A stretch of 5,561 bases of DNA from assembly GCA_017423885.1 (NCBI GenBank), contig JAFPCJ010000010.1:1-5561 (forward strand). The letters are read 5' to 3'. A program made the position numbers and the translations under genes. Position 1 is the stretch's first letter. Every line of letters starts with the position of its first letter. The DNA comes from Clostridia bacterium (GTDB lineage Bacteria > Bacillota_A > Clostridia > Oscillospirales > Acutalibacteraceae). Below, one piece after another: positions 5,470 through 5,561 of the stretch. Under the pieces are notes generated by a model. The model made no database searches, had not been told where the DNA came from, and was given only the letters and a program-made list of their open reading frames with translations.

Positions 5470-5561
5470 TTAATTAGTTGGAACAAAGGTAATATTGTCT
5501 TTTAAGAGTTTGAAAATCACCCTTACGAGTTTATGAGAAACGTGACCGAGAGCGCCATAAT
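5470..5561 (-). CDS. IS110-family transposase, C-terminal fragment
   Basis: Reading the minus strand from the first complete codon at 5559 down to TAA at 5472-5470 gives 29 residues, beginning YGALGHVSHKLVRVIFKLLK and ending NITFVPTN. The pattern (small residues, His, then KL-R-I-LL and a short polar tail) matches the last helix of IS110 transposases, just after the catalytic Ser domain (Transposase_20). These enzymes combine a RuvC-like DEDD domain and a serine-containing domain and recombine DNA guided by a bridge RNA. The catalytic regions and the start are outside the window, so completeness cannot be judged. Only 29 residues are available, so assignment by pattern is moderately sure; another transposase family is the alternative. 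Confidence 0.6.
   Translation of the reverse strand, partial: YGALGHVSHKLVRVIFKLLKDNITFVPTN

Larger units (their letters stand above)
5445..5561 (-). mobile_element. Right (3') end of an IS110-family insertion sequence, truncated by the window
   Basis: The minus strand encodes a transposase C-terminus ending at 5470, followed by a short A/T-rich tail that reaches the region of the small-protein operon. The outer boundary is not defined by an inverted repeat, as is normal for IS110. It most likely falls between about 5428 and 5450. The short 3' non-coding tail fits the IS110 subgroup rather than IS1111, where the longer non-coding end is at the 3' side. Confidence 0.55.

Noticed and set aside
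1..5561. CRISPR array, tRNA, rRNA or toxin-antitoxin/defence system
   Set aside because: No regularly spaced repeats, no cloverleaf-type sequence, and no defence-family motifs were seen on either strand.

Overview
The window looks like a chromosomal segment from a low-to-moderate GC, Gram-positive Clostridia-type bacterium, probably of the Oscillospirales/Ruminococcaceae kind. This rests on protein similarity recalled from memory and on gene order (murA, YycJ-like MBL hydrolase, rlmH). Other supports are strong AGGAGG ribosome binding sites, U-tailed intrinsic terminators, and a small protein of a kind often found beside spore-coat genes. No database search was possible.

Layout: (a) 1-572 is the C-terminal half of MurA (peptidoglycan precursor synthesis), closed by an intrinsic terminator at 576-621. 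(b) 657-1918 is a tight two-gene unit, a YycJ/WalJ-like metallo-beta-lactamase-fold hydrolase overlapping rlmH (23S rRNA pseudouridine methyltransferase) by an ATGA junction. (c) 1919-2101 is non-coding and carries two small inverted repeats and a near-consensus sigma-A promoter. (d) 2102-5113 is a complete TRAP-TAXI transporter: a secreted lipoprotein solute-binding protein followed by a fused 4TM/12TM permease. A strong hairpin lies between the two genes, and a terminator at 5130-5162 follows them. (e) 5248-5427 encodes a 59-residue helical protein resembling small CotF/spore-coat-associated proteins. (f) From about 5428 to the end, a ribosome binding site and start codon lead into only four codons before a stop. 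The minus strand there encodes what reads as the last 29 residues of an IS110-family transposase.

How the parts work together: the lipoprotein would capture an organic anion or amino-acid-like substrate outside the cell and pass it to the sodium-driven permease. The intercistronic hairpin probably makes the binding protein more abundant than the membrane part. murA, the MBL gene and rlmH are housekeeping genes with no obvious functional link to the transporter.

Most of the window is ordinary. The part most worth a second look is the right edge. An IS110-type element (a family that uses bridge RNAs for target choice) appears to have landed just after the start codon of the gene downstream of the small coat-like protein. 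Its outer end carries an outward-facing TTGACT box, as expected if a promoter forms in the excised circle.
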